From a bacterium HR36 (GTDB lineage Bacteria; Planctomycetota; Planctomycetia; Gemmatales; HRBIN36): a stretch of 8,128 bases of DNA. The stretch spans positions 1 through 8,128 of the forward strand of contig BEIM01000142.1 of NCBI GenBank assembly GCA_002898995.1, given 5' to 3'. Under the pieces are notes generated by a model. That model was not told the origin of the DNA and did no database searches. It saw only the letters and a program-made list of their open reading frames with translations. Shown here in pieces: positions 5,396 through 8,128 of this stretch. Each line of letters begins with the position of its first letter. The stretch's first letter is position 1. Both the position numbers and the translations under genes were made by a program.

Positions 5396-7411
5396 GGCAT
5401 CTCGTCCGTCCCGAAACAATCGAAACCGCAACACGAAAGGAGAGGACCATGTTCACACCTCGCCACGGTCTCTCTCGAGAGCTGGCGTCTGCGCCTGTGG
5501 CTTGAACGCTCGTTCGGCCGGCTCGCCCGCCGCTTCCTGAATCGGCGTTCGTTCAGCCGTCGTCATCCGCCAAGCCGACTATGCTTCGAACAACTGGAAG
5601 ACCGGTCCATGCCCAGCCTGACCGTCAGCCTGCCCAGTTTGACCGAGTTGCACGAGGGCGAATACGTCTACCTCTACCCCGACGTTAACCACACGCCCCA
5701 GTGTTCCAGCCAGCCGCTCACCTTCTCCGCCAGCGGCCTACCCGACGGCCTTTCCTTAGACCACAGCACTGGACTTATCACCGGTGTATTGCCGCACAGT
5801 CTGGCGAACTGCACCAATCCCATCCGCGAATACACCATCACGCTCACGGCCACCGATGGTATAGACACCGCCTCGGCATCGGCTACTTTGCGTATCCACA
5901 ATACTGACTATACTTTGCTTAGCCCTGGCGACCAGTCGAACACCGAAGGAGATTATGTTTATTTAGATCTCCAATCGCTCTGGGGTTCTGCCTACGCTGG
6001 CCTGAATATGCAAGCTCCACTCATATTTAGTACGCCCAGCACTTCCGCTCCTAATAGTTTGCCCCCGGGACTTAGTTTAGATCCCAACACCGGCATCGTT
6101 AGCGGCACCATCTCCTCGGACGCCGCTACTCCTAATAATTCCCCTTACTCCTACTACGTCACCATCACCCTGCAAAACCTGGCCGACGGCGACACGTCGA
6201 CTATAAGTTTCAATTGGGCGGTAATAGATAATCCGAACCTCGCCGAACCGCCGCCGGATCCCGGCAATGACCCGCCACCGGAAAACGAGCCGCCTACGAT
6301 AGAGGCGCTCTCACTCGTCAATGTGTCGGATGCGAGCCGCAATCTGGCACCACGTACTCAGGACCTATTGCAAGCGACCGTAATCGGCGTCAGCGACCCA
6401 GATGGCGATCCCGTGAGCGTTCGTCTAGAGTGGCGCGTGAATGGTGTGACCGTGCAGACGGTGGAAGGGACTTCCGCCACATTCGACCTTGCCCAGCCCG
6501 GCCATGGCGACGTCGGAGACCAGGTTACGGTGGCGGTCATTCTCGATGATGGCTCAGGCCCTATCGAAGCCGCCAGCAGCAATGTCACCGTGGCCAACAC
6601 GCCGCCGGTGGTGACGGACATTCTTGTCGAGCAAGGATACCAAGCTTTTGAAGACGACGTATACTATTACTTAGTTGGCCAACGTGCAGCGATGCATTTC
6701 TTAGTCCAGGATGATGACATGGATCAGGGCCAAGGGAATGACCAGCTGCGGCTGGAGGTCGGCGGGGAATTGCCGCCGGCGGAGAATGGCTGGTATATCT
6801 CGGACTACCAGAACGGCGAATTCTTCTTAGAGGCGACCATTGCCGACCACGGTGATCCTGACCAGCCAACTAAATATTATCCGCTCAACATCTGCGCTAA
6901 AGACAACTATGATGCTGGCGATCCGCCGATTATACTTGCCGTAACCCATCCTCACGTGACCAGGATCCTTGTAACACCGCCGGCAACTATGGCAGGCTGG
7001 GGTACTGCCTTAAACCCGTATTTGATGCGAGCAGGGCGACGTGAAACCTTCGGGGTACGCATAGAAGGTGTCGGTTTCGGTGGGGGTGTGCCCTGGGGAG
7101 GCTGGATTTGGTGGCGTTTATGGGATGACGATTTTGCCGACAGCTTGCCCAACCAAAACGATTTACTCCAAGGCGATACACGTGAAACAGTAACAATGGT
7201 AGGTGGACCGACTGGGGCGTGGTTCGTGAATACAACTTTTGAATTAACCGCTGACGCGGCGAGCGATGATATCATAGGCCGTGATGGTAATACAGGTGCG
7301 GGGTGGCCAGAAGGTGCGGTCAAGGAATTGTACTTCTACGTATGGTGGTGGTACACTGTCCTTTGGGGTTCTGCTCGATCCCCCATCTTTTATGTCGAAT
7401 GGGTGCCCTAA
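5381..7411 (+). CDS. LEDR-type exported surface protein with Ig/PKD-like domains; start uncertain
   Basis: The uninterrupted frame has 676 codons from GTG 5381. N-terminus: Arg-rich region at 35-65 (WLERSFGRLARRFLNRR), then RLCFEQLEDRSMPS at 66-79, the planctomycete N-terminal motif of exported giant and surface proteins. Domains follow: He_PIG-like Ig domain at about 83-173 (LPDGLSLDHSTGLITG); a second at about 178-283 (LPPGLSLDPNTGIVSG); a Pro-rich linker at 287-304; a PKD/cadherin-like domain at about 305-408 (VSDPDGDPVSVRLEW); then two less familiar modules beginning VTDILVEQ (411) and VTRILVTP (526). The last module is Trp-rich (PWGGWIWWRLW at 571-581, WWW at 655-657). No enzyme motif or C-terminal sorting signal is seen, so an adhesive or structural cell-surface role is inferred. 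The GTG start is poor: GAAAGG abuts it and it lies within a palindrome. The real start is probably ATG 5449 in another frame, implying a +1 frameshift or a sequence error near 5470-5482. It is followed 33 bases later by the TIGR03067 gene. Confidence 0.8.
   Translation: MPRGTGISSVPKQSKPQHERRGPCSHLATVSLESWRLRLWLERSFGRLARRFLNRRSFSRRHPPSRLCFEQLEDRSMPSLTVSLPSLTELHEGEYVYLYPDVNHTPQCSSQPLTFSASGLPDGLSLDHSTGLITGVLPHSLANCTNPIREYTITLTATDGIDTASASATLRIHNTDYTLLSPGDQSNTEGDYVYLDLQSLWGSAYAGLNMQAPLIFSTPSTSAPNSLPPGLSLDPNTGIVSGTISSDAATPNNSPYSYYVTITLQNLADGDTSTISFNWAVIDNPNLAEPPPDPGNDPPPENEPPTIEALSLVNVSDASRNLAPRTQDLLQATVIGVSDPDGDPVSVRLEWRVNGVTVQTVEGTSATFDLAQPGHGDVGDQVTVAVILDDGSGPIEAASSNVTVANTPPVVTDILVEQGYQAFEDDVYYYLVGQRAAMHFLVQDDDMDQGQGNDQLRLEVGGELPPAENGWYISDYQNGEFFLEATIADHGDPDQPTKYYPLNICAKDNYDAGDPPIILAVTHPHVTRILVTPPATMAGWGTALNPYLMRAGRRETFGVRIEGVGFGGGVPWGGWIWWRLWDDDFADSLPNQNDLLQGDTRETVTMVGGPTGAWFVNTTFELTADAASDDIIGRDGNTGAGWPEGAVKELYFYVWWWYTVLWGSARSPIFYVEWVP
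5436..5451 (+). promoter_or_regulatory. Strong ribosome binding site and ATG, out of frame with the main ORF
   Basis: AAAGGAGAGG (5436-5445) followed by ACC and ATG (5449-5451) is the best translation start signal in the window. The frame it opens reads MFTPRHGLSRE and on to a TGA at 5503-5505, only 18 codons. The large surface protein is read in the next frame (+1). Skipping one base after the GAG at 5479-5481 would join MFTPRHGLSRE directly to WRLRLWLERSFG, giving a typical short basic N-terminus ahead of the LEDR motif. Confidence 0.6.
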
Positions 7412-7444
7412 AATCGTAGTCATAACCCGCAGGGAGGAACGATC

Positions 7445-7918
7445 ATGATCTGTCGGATCGCCCGGCTTGGTATCCTCATAGCACTAGCAGGATCAGCTGC
7501 TATTGCCCAAGATGATAAAGGCCTGGCCAAAGAAAAGATTCTTGAGCAACTGCAGGGTAGGTGGGAACTCAAGCGCGTTTGGGAAATTACGTCCGAGGCT
7601 AAGGTAATCGAACGGCCTGTAAGGGATGTTGAGCGGTATCTGCTAATCAAAAAGGATTTGTTAATTTCGGAAGGCGCTCAGAGAGAGGGCAGCGCTATGC
7701 GTATTAACCTCGATCCCTTTCGAAGCCCTATTTGGCTCGATTTAGTAGCGGTAGGCGCACCCGAAAAGTTCATCGTTGGTATTATGAAGCTAGAAAAGGA
7801 GCAACTTTACCTCTGTTTGACAATCGACCCGAAGTCTCGACCAAAGGGCTTCGACCTGCAAAAGGAAAAAGCGCCCGCTAGACTCCTGCTCCTACAACGG
7901 GTCAAGCGATCGGAGTAG
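7445..7918 (+). CDS. Secreted TIGR03067-family planctomycete protein
   Basis: This 157-residue protein has a clean signal peptide: basic start (MICRIAR), hydrophobic core (LGILIALAGSAA) and an A-x-A site at AIA (19-21) before QDD. The mature part fits the pattern of the planctomycete-specific domain TIGR03067. It has LQGRWELKRVWE (36-47) near the start, LLIKKDLLIS (66-75), an INLDP...WLDL stretch (87-100), then GIMKLEKEQLYLCL (112-125) and RPKGFDL (132-138) near the end. These correspond to the family's LQG-W, LDP..P..LD, GIY-L--D-L--CL and RP--F positions. The family has no established function. GGGAGG (7432-7437) lies 7 bases before the ATG. Only 33 bases separate it from the LEDR protein, with no terminator or promoter visible between, so co-transcription and a joint extracytoplasmic role are likely. 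Family call is from memory of the pattern. Confidence 0.85.
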   Translation: MICRIARLGILIALAGSAAIAQDDKGLAKEKILEQLQGRWELKRVWEITSEAKVIERPVRDVERYLLIKKDLLISEGAQREGSAMRINLDPFRSPIWLDLVAVGAPEKFIVGIMKLEKEQLYLCLTIDPKSRPKGFDLQKEKAPARLLLLQRVKRSE

Positions 7919-8043
7919 GCACACGGGGAAGGACACAACAGTTTTGCCACCTTGCTCGATTATCGGATAAACCACAAAAGATAGTGCTATTCATCCCGTA
8001 AAATAATCTGTACAAGGAAGAGGAGCACGGAGGCGTCCCTTAG
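7919..8043. other. Downstream spacer, no gene; possible -10
   Basis: This more AT-rich stretch after the TIGR03067 stop has no open frame of note and no convincing terminator hairpin. TAAAAT at 7999-8004 resembles a -10 element (five of six), but no -35 is seen 16-18 bases upstream. GGAGG at 8029-8033 lies 11 bases before an ATG at 8045, which opens only 11 codons before TAA. Confidence 0.3.
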
Positions 8044-8128
8044 AATGCAACCGGCCTGCCCGCGATTTACTCGAGTCTAAGAGATGACGATGGCGTTTTA
8101 GATGACGTTATTGTTGCGGACACCTGCA
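8044..8128 (+). other. Coding-looking frame running off the right edge
   Basis: From 8044 to the window end one frame is open and begins NATGLPAIYSSL and continues RDDDGVLDDVIVADTC. Its composition looks like protein, with an acidic DDDG segment. It has no start codon in frame and is preceded directly by TAG (8041-8043). The nearest ATG (8045) is in the next frame and ends after 11 codons. It may be the start of a frame-disrupted or decayed gene, or chance. Too short to assign. Confidence 0.2.

Noticed and set aside
4760..5434. 224-codon minus-strand ORF with repeated SARWR and RQVV-like motifs
   Set aside because: The peptide repeats only mirror the DNA repeats. It runs antisense through the promoter and leader of the surface-protein gene and has no start signal.

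Overview
The window reads as chromosomal DNA of a planctomycete, most likely a Gemmata-type lineage. Two protein signatures support this. A large predicted exported protein carries the basic N-terminus followed by a 'LEDR' motif (FEQLEDRSMPS) seen at the front of many planctomycete surface proteins. Directly behind it lies a short secreted protein with the hallmarks of the planctomycete-specific TIGR03067 family. Genes are GC-rich, have clear GGAG-type ribosome binding sites, and are separated by long gaps. The assignment comes from motif recognition only; no search was run.

Left part (1-1863): the last 11 codons of an upstream gene are followed after 7 bases by a membrane-anchored Clp-fold protease of the SDH/SppA-like group. 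Convergent to it is ispH, the last enzyme of the MEP isoprenoid pathway, with all three iron-sulfur cysteines. Middle left (1864-3878): a 398-base divergent control region holds candidate promoters for ispH and for a 538-residue single-pass membrane protein with a TPR-like helical body and no recognised function.

Middle (3879-5380): about 1.5 kb has no convincing annotated-type gene. It holds a possible 57-codon antisense Cys-rich ORF at its left end. From about 4763 it holds a patchwork of diverged direct repeats, including a 33-base element (A-rich block plus CTTGACG) in two good copies and two partial ones. The last CTTGACG is the -35 of a plausible promoter with an A/T tract upstream. A perfect 16-base palindrome follows at the expected transcript start.

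Right part (5381-8128): a probable two-gene operon. The first gene is the LEDR surface protein with two He_PIG-type Ig domains, a PKD/cadherin-like domain and a tryptophan-rich C-terminus. The second is the TIGR03067 protein, 33 bases downstream. The start of the LEDR gene is problematic: the strong ribosome binding site and ATG (5449) are in a different frame from the body, so a +1 frameshift, a sequence error or an unusual start must be involved. The final 210 bases hold no complete gene, though a coding-looking frame runs off the right edge.

I did not find a recognisable defence system, CRISPR array, RNA gene or insertion sequence. The most unusual items are the repeat patchwork that ends in a promoter, and the out-of-frame start of the surface protein.
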